Shown here piece by piece: positions 16,986 to 24,484 of a stretch of 41,776 nucleotides of DNA. The translations under genes were made by a program, and so were the position numbers. The DNA is from Paracidovorax konjaci (GTDB lineage Bacteria; Pseudomonadota; Gammaproteobacteria; Burkholderiales; Burkholderiaceae_C). Numbering within the stretch: the stretch's first letter is position 1; each line of letters begins with the position of its first letter. Under the pieces are notes generated by a model. That model was not told where the DNA came from and did no database searches. It saw only the letters and a program-made list of their open reading frames with translations. The stretch is taken from positions 1 through 41,776 of the forward strand of contig NZ_FOMQ01000023.1 of assembly GCF_900112675.1 (NCBI RefSeq), in the 5' to 3' direction.

Positions 16986-18509
16986 TTACTTCAGGCTGAT
17001 CGTGGTGTTGACGCCGTGGGCCACGGTGCTGTCGTCGAACCAGCGGGCGGTGACCGTCTTGGTCTGCGTGTAGAACAGCACCACCTGCTTGCCGTACGGG
17101 CCCAGGTCGCCCAGCTTGGAGGCACGCGAGCCCGAAAACGAGAACAGCGGCACGGGCACGGGGATCGGCACGTTGATGCCTACCTGGCCCACGTCGATCT
17201 CCTCCTGGAACTTGCGCGCGGCCGCGCCCGACTGCGTGAAGATCGCCGTGCCGTTGCCGTTCGGGTTGTCGTTGATGAAGCCGATGGCCTCGTCGATGTC
17301 GGCCGCGGCGGCCAGGCACAGCACGGGCCCGAAGATTTCCTGGTCGTAGATGGACATGCCCGGCTTCACGCCGCTGAACACCGTCGGACCGACGAAGTTG
17401 CCCTTCTCATAGCCCGCGACCTGGGGCTTGCGGCCGTCCAGCTCCAGCGTGGCGCCGTCGGCAATGCCGCGCTCGATCAGGCTTTCCACGCGATCCCGGG
17501 CGGCGCACGACACCAGCGGGCCGACGTCCGTGCCCTTCTCGGTGCCGGCGCTCACCTTCAGCGTCTTCGCCTTGGCGACCAGGTCCGGAATCCAGTTCTG
17601 CGCCTCGCCCACCAGCACCACCACCGACAGCGCCATGCAGCGCTGGCCCGCCGCGCCGAAGGCCGCGCCCGCCAGTGCATTGAGCGTCTGCTCCTTGTTG
17701 GCGTCGGGCAGCACGATGGCGTGGTTCTTCGCGCCCATCATGCATTGCACGCGCTTGCCGTTCAGGCTGGCGCGGTTGTAGACGTGCGTGCCGACTTTCG
17801 TGGAGCCCACGAAGCTGATCGCCTTGATGTCCGGATGGTCGCAGATCGCATTCACGGCATCTTCGCCCCCGTGCACCACGTTCAGCACGCCCGGCGGCAC
17901 GCCGGCTTCCAGCGCCAGCTCGCACAGGCGCATGGTCACCATCGGGTCCTGCTCGGAGGGCTTGAGCACGAAGGTGTTGCCCGTGGCGATGGCCATCGGG
18001 AACATCCAGAGCGGAATCATGGCCGGGAAGTTGAAGGGCGTGATGCCCGCGCACACGCCCAGCGGCTGCATCAGCGTGTAGGTGTCCACACCGCCGGCCA
18101 CGTTGTTGGCCAGCTCGCCCAGCTGCAGGTTGCCGATGGCGCTCGCGTGCTCGACCACCTCCAGCCCGCGGAACACGTCGCCCTCGGCATCGGGCAGCGT
18201 CTTGCCCTGCTCGGCGGTGAGCAGCGCGGCCAGTTCCTGCATGTTTTCGCGGATCAGTTGCTGCAGTTTCAGGAAGATGCGTGCCCGGGCGCCGATGGGC
18301 GTCTTCTTCCAGGTCTTGAAGGCCTCCCGGCCGCTGGCCACGGCAGCGTCGATCTCCGCCGGGGTGGCGAAGGGGACGCGCGCCAGCACTTCCTGCGTGG
18401 CGGGGTTGACCACGTTGCGCCATTGCGTGGTGGTGGATTCGACGAACTGGCCGCCGATCAGCAGCTTGACCGTGGGCGCCAGGACGGCCGTGGATTGGGG
18501 GGCATTCAT
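16986..18509 (-). CDS. mmsA: methylmalonate-semialdehyde dehydrogenase (CoA-acylating)
   Basis: The 507-residue aldehyde dehydrogenase turns methylmalonate semialdehyde into propionyl-CoA in valine breakdown. MmsA-specific features are the opening [35 protein letters not shown], the catalytic cysteine C291 in [11 protein letters not shown], and [14 protein letters not shown] near the end. Length matches the family (about 500). It is first in the leftward catabolic set, 174 bp from the divergent LysR gene. Two similar TGCGAA-type motifs lie in that gap. GGAGAC precedes the start. A small GCCC-CGAA-GGGC hairpin (16966-16977) without a T-run follows the stop. Confidence 0.94.
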   Translation of the reverse strand: MNAPQSTAVLAPTVKLLIGGQFVESTTTQWRNVVNPATQEVLARVPFATPAEIDAAVASGREAFKTWKKTPIGARARIFLKLQQLIRENMQELAALLTAEQGKTLPDAEGDVFRGLEVVEHASAIGNLQLGELANNVAGGVDTYTLMQPLGVCAGITPFNFPAMIPLWMFPMAIATGNTFVLKPSEQDPMVTMRLCELALEAGVPPGVLNVVHGGEDAVNAICDHPDIKAISFVGSTKVGTHVYNRASLNGKRVQCMMGAKNHAIVLPDANKEQTLNALAGAAFGAAGQRCMALSVVVLVGEAQNWIPDLVAKAKTLKVSAGTEKGTDVGPLVSCAARDRVESLIERGIADGATLELDGRKPQVAGYEKGNFVGPTVFSGVKPGMSIYDQEIFGPVLCLAAAADIDEAIGFINDNPNGNGTAIFTQSGAAARKFQEEIDVGQVGINVPIPVPVPLFSFSGSRASKLGDLGPYGKQVVLFYTQTKTVTARWFDDSTVAHGVNTTISLK

Positions 18510-18582
18510 GCGCTTGTCTCCTGTGTTGGGTGGAATCGCGTCTTCGAGGGTTCGGACAACCCGGGCCGTGACATGCTATCCG

Positions 18583-18636
18583 TGCGAAATTGCGAGTTCA
18601 ATAGAGAAAAGCGCACGTCCGCTTTGCGAATTTGCA
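18583..18636. promoter_or_regulatory. candidate LysR-type binding region between mmsA and lysR
   Basis: Two related motifs face each other in the divergent gap: TGCGAAATTGCGA at 18583-18595 and TGCGAATTTGCA at 18625-18636. The second is palindromic at 10 of 12 positions. Their centres are about 42 bp apart (four helical turns), a common arrangement for recognition and activation sites of LysR-type regulators. The assignment is an inference. Confidence 0.45.
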
Positions 18637-18683
18637 CATCAGAATCGGCCGCATCGCGTCATTTCTTCTTTTTGGCTGAACGA

Positions 18684-19580
18684 ATGGACTGGGACAACCT
18701 CCGCTACTTCCTGGAACTCGCCCGCACCGGCACCCTGGCTGCTGCGGCACGCCGCGCCGGAGTGGAGCACACCACCGTGGCGCGCCGCATCCAGGCGCTG
18801 GAAAAGCAGATGGGCGAATCGTTGTTCGCGCGCGAGGCCGGCGGGCACCGCCTGACCGAGGCGGGGCGGCACCTTCTGCCCGCCGTGGAAGCCATGGAGA
18901 CGGCGGTGCTCGGCGTGGAGCGCGTGCGGCCCACGGGCAGCGGCATCGGGCCCGTCGGGCTCGTGCGCGTGGGGGCGACCGAGGGCTTCGGCACGCTGAT
19001 CCTGGCCCCGCACCTGGCAAGGCTGACGCTGCAGTACCCGCACCTGAGCGTCGATCTGCTCGCGCTGCCGCGCATGCTGCATCTCTCGCGGCGCGAGGCC
19101 GACATCGTCATCTCGCTGGAGCGGCCCACGCGCGGCTCGGTCATCGTCTCGCGCCTGGCGGACTACACGCTGCACCTCTACGGGCAGCGCGAATACCTGG
19201 CCCGCCGGCCCCTCATCGCGCGGCGGGAAGACCTGCGGCACCACGCCTTCGTGAGCTACGTGGACGATCTGCTGTTCACGAAGGAGTTGCAGTTTCTTGA
19301 CCAACTGGTGCCGCCGGAGCGCTTCGCGTTCCGCAGCACGAGCGTGACGGCGCAGTACGAGGCGGTGCGTGCCGGGGCGGGCCTGGCCGTGCTGCCGGCA
19401 TTCCTCGCAGACCGCGATCCGGTGCTGGAGCGGGTGCTGCCGCAGGAGGCACGGTTCACGCGCACTTTCTGGATGAGCATGCCCGCGGAAGCGAAGTACC
19501 AGGCGCGCACGCAGGCCGTCTGGGCTTTCCTGAAGGAAGTGGGCCTGAGCGAGGCGGACCGCCTGGTACCGCCGGCCTGA
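18684..19580 (+). CDS. LysR-family transcriptional regulator
   Basis: The 298-residue protein has the N-terminal winged helix (MDWDNLRYFLELARTGTLAA, then ARRAGVEHTTVARRIQALEKQMGESLFARE) and a C-terminal effector domain starting near PVGLVRVGATEGFG. In this subgroup the regulator typically sits beside and activates a catabolic operon; here it is divergent from mmsA, so control of valine/isobutyrate catabolism is the natural inference. The start at 18684 is set by the family N-terminus; no strong ribosome-binding site is visible. The effector is unknown. Confidence 0.9.
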   Translation: MDWDNLRYFLELARTGTLAAAARRAGVEHTTVARRIQALEKQMGESLFAREAGGHRLTEAGRHLLPAVEAMETAVLGVERVRPTGSGIGPVGLVRVGATEGFGTLILAPHLARLTLQYPHLSVDLLALPRMLHLSRREADIVISLERPTRGSVIVSRLADYTLHLYGQREYLARRPLIARREDLRHHAFVSYVDDLLFTKELQFLDQLVPPERFAFRSTSVTAQYEAVRAGAGLAVLPAFLADRDPVLERVLPQEARFTRTFWMSMPAEAKYQARTQAVWAFLKEVGLSEADRLVPPA

Positions 19581-20056
19581 TGCGCGCCCGGGCCTGAGCG
19601 GGCCGGGCACGCACGCCGGAATCGGCCCCGGTTGCTGCGCCGTGGCCGGGTGCATCGCAGCGCGGGCGCTGCGCGGGATTTTCTGCCTGCGCGCCGCCGC
19701 TGCCTTGGCGAATATCCGCGACACCGCTCCATATTCCGCACCGCATTGCGGCCGGGACTCCAAATAAAATTAATGTCGTGCATGCCATCCCGGGGCGATG
19801 GATTACCCGGAGCACATGCCATGATTACCCCATTCGCGATTGCAGGGTAGGGCGGCCCCGATTCAGGGGAGGCGCTTCTTGTTGATAAAAATCAAATGCA
19901 AACCAATCGAATGGCAATGGCGGGATGGGAGGAGGCATTCTCATCGAATATCCCAAGAAGAAATACACCGCAGCCCTGTAACCCTCTGGAAGCCGGCTGT
20001 CTGAAATCCGCCGACGCAGCGCCGCGAATTTCGTGGATCGCCGGGTCGGCCTGTCT
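19581..20056. other. 476-bp intergenic region, AT-richer than neighbours
   Basis: After a GC hairpin without a T-run just behind the lysR stop, the stretch from about 19760 to 20000 is noticeably AT-richer than flanking genes. A possible promoter is TTGCGG, 17 bp, then ATTAAT near 19745-19773, but the -10 match is poor. A nine-codon ATG frame (MITPFAIAG) at 19821 has no support. A 54-codon frame at 19896-20060 is listed separately. I see no RNA gene or insertion sequence. Confidence 0.5.
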
Positions 20057-20060
20057 ATGA
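19896..20060 (+). CDS. possible small ORF overlapping the ATP-grasp start
   Basis: A 54-codon frame starts at ATG 19896 (alternatives 19911, 19917) and ends in TGA that overlaps the ATP-grasp start as ATGA. The peptide contains three cysteines in its second half (PQPCNPLEAGCLK and GSACL). Points for it are the exact overlap, typical of translational coupling, and the lack of a ribosome-binding site of its own for the ATP-grasp gene. Points against it are codon use unlike a native high-GC gene (AGA AGA AAT ACA), no convincing ribosome-binding site, and no known family. It could be the substrate peptide of an ATP-grasp ligase or plain non-coding DNA. Confidence 0.2.
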   Translation: MQTNRMAMAGWEEAFSSNIPRRNTPQPCNPLEAGCLKSADAAPRISWIAGSACL

Positions 20061-21358
20061 ATATCCTGATCCTTCACCGTATTCCTTATCGAACCGCTGA
20101 ATACCACCGAGGCATCGACCATTCACGGCACGACGTCACCTATTTCGGCACCGAGGCAGCGCTGGCGACCGTGCCGGCCGGCCTGCGTTGCCAGAAGGTG
20201 GCCCGCCCCGGCATGGGTTCTGTGGACGACGAAGCCCGCGCCTGGCTGGGCGAGCGACCGGCAGGCTTCGATCGCGTCATCGCCCTGGCCGAGAAAGACC
20301 GGCTGGAGGCAGCCCGTCTGCGCGAATGGCTTGGCGTGGCGGGGCCGTCGGCCGAACAGGTCACGGCAGCCCGCAACAAGATCGCCATGAAACGGGCGGT
20401 CGCCCAGGCCGGGCTGAAGGTGCCGCGCTTCCTCCCCCTGCCGGATTTCCTCGCGCTGCGCGACGCGCCGCCCTGGCGCGGAAAGACCATCCTCAAGCCG
20501 CAGAGCGGTGCCGCCAGCGAAGACGTGGCCGTGTTCGACTCCACCGTCGCCGCGCGGGCCGCGGTGCTGGGTTTCTGCTCGGGCATCCCTCGCCTGGATG
20601 CCCTGCAGGCGGCCGACGCCTGCGGCGATTTCGAGGTCGAGGAGTACCTCGAAGGCCCCGTCCTGCATTTCGATGGGGTGGCCATTGGGGGCCGGACCGT
20701 GGCGCTCACCGCCAGCCGTTACCTGAACACCTGCCTGGACTATGCGCGCGGCCGGCCCCTGGGGTCCATGCACATTCCGCTGACCGATACCGCGCGCCGC
20801 TGGGTCGCCCGCGCGCTCGAAAGCCTCGCGCTGCACGACGGCTGTTTCCACCTCGAGGCGATCGGCCACCAGGGTGAACTGGCGTTCCTCGAAATCGACA
20901 ACCCGGTGGATGTAGCGCAGGCGGTCACCACCTTCGAGCTGGCCACCGATGTCCATCTGCCCTCGGTCGAGCTGAAGCTGATGCTGGGTGAAGACCCCGG
21001 CTCCGCCGTGCGGCGGTCTCCGGAGGCCGGTGCCGAGCCGCGCTGGCACGGCTGGTTCGCGGTTCCGGGCCACCACCTGGGCCGCTCCGTGCATGCCGGG
21101 CTCGGCGGCATCGCGATGTTCCGCCGCAGCGAGGCCGTGCTGCGCTGGCATGAATTGCCGGCCGGCGCACCGCTGCCGGAGCGCATCAGCTACCAGACCC
21201 AGGAGGTTCCCCTGGCCGGCATCGTTGCCACTGCGGGCCCGCCGCAGACGCAGGCCTGGATCGAGTCCCTCTTCACGGCCCTGCGCTGGATCCCGGCGCC
21301 CGCGGTCGCGGCCAGCGCCGCCGACGAGATCGACCACGAACTGCATGTCCAGGCGTGA
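20057..21358 (+). CDS. ATP-grasp domain protein of unknown substrate
   Basis: The 433-residue cytoplasmic protein begins MNILILHRIPYRTAEYHRGI. It has a pre-ATP-grasp region (1-100), a lid and nucleotide-binding segment (KIAMKRAVAQAGLKVPRF, then TILKPQSGAASEDVAVF, around 108-160) and a metal/nucleotide segment (FEVEEYLEGPVLHFDGV, then FHLEAI..GELAFLEIDNPVDVAQAV, 192-290). The usual EINPR-type end motif is EIDNPVD here. ATP-grasp enzymes join a carboxylate to an amine or thiol through an acyl-phosphate. About 120 further C-terminal residues follow the ATP-grasp core. It stands alone except for a possible upstream small ORF and the downstream cycA transporter 369 bp away. The substrate is unknown: amino-acid ligation, peptide modification or a small-molecule ligase are all possible. 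Confidence 0.78.
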   Translation: MNILILHRIPYRTAEYHRGIDHSRHDVTYFGTEAALATVPAGLRCQKVARPGMGSVDDEARAWLGERPAGFDRVIALAEKDRLEAARLREWLGVAGPSAEQVTAARNKIAMKRAVAQAGLKVPRFLPLPDFLALRDAPPWRGKTILKPQSGAASEDVAVFDSTVAARAAVLGFCSGIPRLDALQAADACGDFEVEEYLEGPVLHFDGVAIGGRTVALTASRYLNTCLDYARGRPLGSMHIPLTDTARRWVARALESLALHDGCFHLEAIGHQGELAFLEIDNPVDVAQAVTTFELATDVHLPSVELKLMLGEDPGSAVRRSPEAGAEPRWHGWFAVPGHHLGRSVHAGLGGIAMFRRSEAVLRWHELPAGAPLPERISYQTQEVPLAGIVATAGPPQTQAWIESLFTALRWIPAPAVAASAADEIDHELHVQA

Positions 21359-21625
21359 AACGGCCCGGGCGGCGCGGCCGCGGGCCGAAGCAGCGCTTTC
21401 CGCAGAAACGGTGACGCCGGCGCCGACCGGCGCAGTCCCGGGCGGGCCCTTCCCTTGCGGCCTGGTGGCAGGAAACCCGGATACCGCGTGCGCAGCGCCA
21501 GCCTTCAGCCCCTCGGCACCCTTTGCCAGACACGGTAGGTCTGCCGCCGCAGCACAAGACCGCTGCCACCGCGGCGGTTGACCCCGGGCCTTGGACCCCA
21601 TACGCGTGGTATGGCGCCACACGCG

Positions 21626-21719
21626 CCTCTTTTCATTTCCTTTTCTTTCCTTTTCTCCCCCGTTCCTTTCCGCCGCTTCCTTTCTTTTTCTCTTTTCTCT
21701 CTCTCTTCTCTTTTTGGAG
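21626..21719 (+). promoter_or_regulatory. 90-nt pyrimidine tract in the cycA leader, abutting the ribosome-binding site
   Basis: Of the 90 bases at 21626-21715, 86 are C or T; the last 40 (21676-21715) contain no purine. GGAG (21716-21719), the cycA ribosome-binding site, follows at once, with an 8-bp spacer to the ATG. A CTCC at 21655-21658 could pair with that GGAG. The rest of the 369-bp gap (21359-21625) shows a GC hairpin at 21361-21387 just after the ATP-grasp stop (CGGCCCG/CGGGCCG, no T-run) and nothing resembling a riboswitch. Confidence 0.6.
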
Positions 21720-21727
21720 CTTCCTGA

Positions 21728-23176
21728 ATGACGCGCCAGGCCACCCCTGCAAATCCGGACCCCTCGGGTCCCGAGCATCTGCAGCGCAATCTCACCAACC
21801 GCCACATCCAGCTCATCGCCATCGGCGGGGCCATCGGCACCGGCCTTTTCATGGGGTCCGGCAAGACCATCAGCCTCGCCGGTCCGTCCATCGTGTTCGT
21901 CTACATGGTGATCGGCTTCATGCTGTTCTTCGTGATGCGCGCGATGGGCGAACTGCTGCTGTCCGATCTCCGGTACAAGTCGTTCATCGATTTCTCGGCC
22001 GATCTGCTGGGGCCCTGGGCCGGCTTCTTCACGGGCTGGACCTACTGGTTCTGCTGGATCGTCACGGGCATCGCCGACGTCATCGCGATATCGGCCTATG
22101 CGCAGTTCTGGTTTCCGCACATGCCCCAGTGGGGGCCCGCGCTGGCCTGCGTCGGGCTGCTGCTGTCGCTGAACCTGCTCACGGTGAAGCTCTTCGGCGA
22201 AATCGAGTTCTGGTTCGCGATGATCAAGATCGTGGCCATCGTGGCGCTGGTGGGCACGGGCCTGTACATGGTCGCCACGGGATTCGTCGCCCCGACGGGG
22301 CGCGAGGCCAGCCTGGGCAACCTGTGGAACGACGGCGGCATGTTCCCGCACGGGCTCATGGGCTTTTTCGCGGGCTTCCAGATCGCGGTGTTCGCCTTCT
22401 CCGGCATCGAACTGGTCGGCACGACCGCCGCGGAGGCACAGGACCCCGAGCGCAGCCTGCCGCGCGCCATCAACTCGATCCCCGTGCGCATCATCGTGTT
22501 CTACGTGCTGGCGCTGATCGCGATCATGGCCGTCACGCCCTGGCGCGAGGTCGTGCCGGGCAAGAGCCCGTTCGTCGAGCTGTTCGTGCTGGCGGGACTG
22601 CCGGCCGCGGCCGGCGTCATCAATTTCGTGGTGCTGACCTCCGCGGCCTCTTCGGCCAACAGCGGCGTTTTCTCCACCAGCCGCATGCTGTACGGCCTGG
22701 CGCTGAAGGAAGACGCGCCCAAGGCCTTCCGGTACCTCTCGCCCCGCAGCGTGCCCTCGCGCGGGCTGCTGTTCTCGTGCACCTGCCTGCTGGCCGGCGC
22801 CGTCCTCATGTGGGTGATTCCGGACCTGGTGGAGGCTTTCACCCTGGTCACCACCGTGTCGGCCATCCTGTTCATGTTCACCTGGTCGCTGATCCTGCTG
22901 TCCTATCTGGCGTACCGCAGGAGCCGGCCTGAACGGCATGCGGCCTCGCGCTACAAGATGCCCGGCGGCGTGGTGATGAGCGTGGCCTGCCTCGCGTTCT
23001 TCGTGTTCATCCTGGGGCTGCTGGCGCTGGAGTCCGACACGCGCAAGGCCCTGGTGGTCACGCCCGCGTGGTTCCTGCTGCTGGCGGGCGCCTACGGGTT
23101 CCGGCGTGCCAGGGCCGTCCGCGCAGAGGCCTCCGCGCCAAGCGCGCCCCGGGGCATGGGCTCGGCCCGGACCTGA
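21728..23176 (+). CDS. cycA: D-serine/D-alanine/glycine permease
   Basis: The 482-residue amino-acid permease of the APC superfamily has about twelve membrane segments. It follows E. coli CycA almost word for word in several places: NLTNRHIQLIAIGGAIGTG, GSGKTISLAGPSIVFVYMVI, FFAGFQIAVFAF.GIELVGTT, FVVLTSAASSANSGVFSTSR and YKMPGG. It imports D-serine, D-alanine, glycine and analogues by proton symport. The start at 21728 follows GGAG. The gene stands alone. In enterobacteria cycA is controlled after transcription by the GcvB RNA; the pyrimidine leader here suggests a different leader-based control, an inference. Confidence 0.93.
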   Translation: MTRQATPANPDPSGPEHLQRNLTNRHIQLIAIGGAIGTGLFMGSGKTISLAGPSIVFVYMVIGFMLFFVMRAMGELLLSDLRYKSFIDFSADLLGPWAGFFTGWTYWFCWIVTGIADVIAISAYAQFWFPHMPQWGPALACVGLLLSLNLLTVKLFGEIEFWFAMIKIVAIVALVGTGLYMVATGFVAPTGREASLGNLWNDGGMFPHGLMGFFAGFQIAVFAFSGIELVGTTAAEAQDPERSLPRAINSIPVRIIVFYVLALIAIMAVTPWREVVPGKSPFVELFVLAGLPAAAGVINFVVLTSAASSANSGVFSTSRMLYGLALKEDAPKAFRYLSPRSVPSRGLLFSCTCLLAGAVLMWVIPDLVEAFTLVTTVSAILFMFTWSLILLSYLAYRRSRPERHAASRYKMPGGVVMSVACLAFFVFILGLLALESDTRKALVVTPAWFLLLAGAYGFRRARAVRAEASAPSAPRGMGSART

Positions 23177-23400
23177 CGGAGTCGCTCCGTTCGGCGGCCG
23201 CCGCCCTGAAGACCCGGATCACCGCCGAAGGCCCTGCGGAGAAGCGCCGCCTAGGCCGCCGGAAAAGCAGGGCGGTTACCGCTTTCTTCCCGGGACCGGC
23301 GGGGCCGGTGCCGCGTAACCTGCCGTTGGGCGCGTGTGGCTTGCGTCCCGGGCAGGGTGCACGGGATGGCCGGCGCGCCTTTCCACAGGAGTCTGCGGCC

Positions 23401-23988
23401 ATGTCCCCCATCGTTTCCGGTCTTGCGTCCGTCGCATCCATGCTGTTCAACGCGGCCTCGTCCGCCAAGCCGGTCTCCGGGCAGACCAAGCCGGACAGGG
23501 CCCCCGCGCCCGAGCCGTCGTCCATCGTGACGCTCAGCCAGGATGCCAGCGCGCTGGCGCGCCTTGCCGACCAGGGCGTCCTGACCGCCAGCACGGCGGC
23601 GGACGCGCGCAGCGGCGCGGTCGCCGGGCGCGGTGCGGCCGGCGTGGCCACGGGCGCGGCGCTGCAGGCATCGGGCGCCAACCGCGCCGTGTCGAAGGAG
23701 GATTTCCAGGCGCTGCTGACCCGCTTCGGGGCCACGGATGCGCAGAAGGAGCAGCTCACGGCCGGCTTCGATACCGACAACGACGGCTCCATCACCCGCG
23801 ACGAATTCCTCAAGCGCGTGGCCCAGACCACGGGGCCGCAAAGCGGCGGGGAGTTCGCCCAGTCGCTGCTGCAGCTCATGGACCGGGGGCCGGGTGGTAA
23901 CGCCGACGGCTCCGTCGGCGCCGGGGAGTTCAGCGCCTTCTCCACGGCCTTCGCCACCGTGTCGCAGCGGTTCCGGACGGCGGCCTGA
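23401..23988 (+). CDS. EF-hand protein, small
   Basis: The 195-residue protein has a low-complexity, Ala/Ser-rich N-terminal half and one canonical calcium loop, DTDNDGSITRDEF, near residues 122-136. A second loop, DRGPGGNADGSVGAGEF, is stretched by an insertion and may not bind. There is no clear signal peptide, only a weakly hydrophobic start (MSPIVSGLASVASMLFNAAS). ACAGGAG precedes the start at 23401; a longer in-frame reading from 23068 overlaps cycA and is not credible. A strong bidirectional terminator follows at 24034. Function is unknown; calcium sensing or buffering is the only supported statement. Confidence 0.75.
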   Translation: MSPIVSGLASVASMLFNAASSAKPVSGQTKPDRAPAPEPSSIVTLSQDASALARLADQGVLTASTAADARSGAVAGRGAAGVATGAALQASGANRAVSKEDFQALLTRFGATDAQKEQLTAGFDTDNDGSITRDEFLKRVAQTTGPQSGGEFAQSLLQLMDRGPGGNADGSVGAGEFSAFSTAFATVSQRFRTAA

Positions 23989-24033
23989 GCCGGATCGGCC
24001 GGCAGGCCTGCGCCCCGGCGCGATCCCCCAACG

Positions 24034-24067
24034 AAAAATGCCCGGTGTGGATGCACCGGGCATTTTT
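24034..24067. terminator. bidirectional intrinsic terminator
   Basis: A 14-bp stem AAAAATGCCCGGTG / CACCGGGCATTTTT with a 6-nt loop has an A-run on one side and a T-run on the other. It lies between the EF-hand gene and the convergent DUF3309 gene and should stop transcripts from both. Confidence 0.92.
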
Positions 24068-24104
24068 TCTTTTCAGCCGCCGCACACTGCGGCGCGGGTG
24101 GGGA

Positions 24105-24263
24105 TCAGATCCGTCCCATGAGCAGCAGGATCAGCAGGATCACCAGCACCAGGCCGACGCCGCCGCTGGGACCGTAGCCCCACGACCGGCTGTGGCCCCA
24201 CGTGGGCAGCACGCCGATCAGGATCAGGATCAGGATGATGAGCAGGATGAGCGAGATCGACAT
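24105..24263 (-). CDS. DUF3309 small membrane protein
   Basis: The 52-residue protein consists of a hydrophobic helix (SLILLIILILILIGVLP), a short polar loop with the family motif PTWGHSRSWGYGPSGG, and a second helix (VGLVLVILLILLLMG) ending GRI. This is the DUF3309 pattern found in many proteobacteria; function is unknown. The start at 24263 follows AAGGA. It is convergent with the EF-hand gene across a shared terminator. Confidence 0.88.
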   Translation of the reverse strand: MSISLILLIILILILIGVLPTWGHSRSWGYGPSGGVGLVLVILLILLLMGRI

Positions 24264-24387
24264 GTTGGATTCCTTTTTGTGGCGTTGGTGAAGATGGACG
24301 GATTGTTGAAGGTGCTCCACACCCCTCCGGCAGGCCGGGAACGCTGCCACGCGTAGGAGGGCATCGACGCTGCGGTGGTCGCGATGC

Positions 24388-24450
24388 TTCGCCTGCCGCG
24401 GCATCGCCTTCGCATACCACCCCCGCCAAGCGATACCCGCTGTGCACACT
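24388..24450 (+). promoter_or_regulatory. near-PIP-box promoter upstream of the repeat protein gene
   Basis: TTCGC at 24388-24392 and TTCGC at 24409-24413 are separated by 16 bases. The HrpX/HrpB element (PIP or hrpII box) is TTCGB-N15-TTCGB, so this one is a single base too wide. CACACT (24445-24450) lies 31 bp further on and fits the loose YANNNT -10 that follows PIP boxes at 30-32 bp. The gene starts 34 bp later. The match is suggestive only. Confidence 0.33.
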
Positions 24451-24484
24451 CGCCCGAACACCACTTCTTCACATCGGGGTCGCC

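Noticed and set aside
19821-19850. Nine-codon frame MITPFAIAG
   Set aside because: Too short, no ribosome-binding site and no family; no evidence it is translated.
21359-21625. Glycine riboswitch before cycA
   Set aside because: The conserved glycine aptamer cores are absent, and the upstream part of the gap looks like ordinary GC-rich spacer.
20123-22939. 938-codon open frame on the minus strand opposite the ATP-grasp and cycA genes
   Set aside because: It is a shadow frame of high-GC coding DNA: low-complexity His/Arg/Gly-rich translation, no motif, and it fully overlaps two well-supported genes. The same holds for other long antisense frames, such as those opposite zipA/smc (36133-38928), dctM and the ArsB-like gene.
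24388-24413. Canonical PIP box
   Set aside because: The spacing is 16 rather than 15 between the two TTCGC blocks, so it is reported only as a near match.
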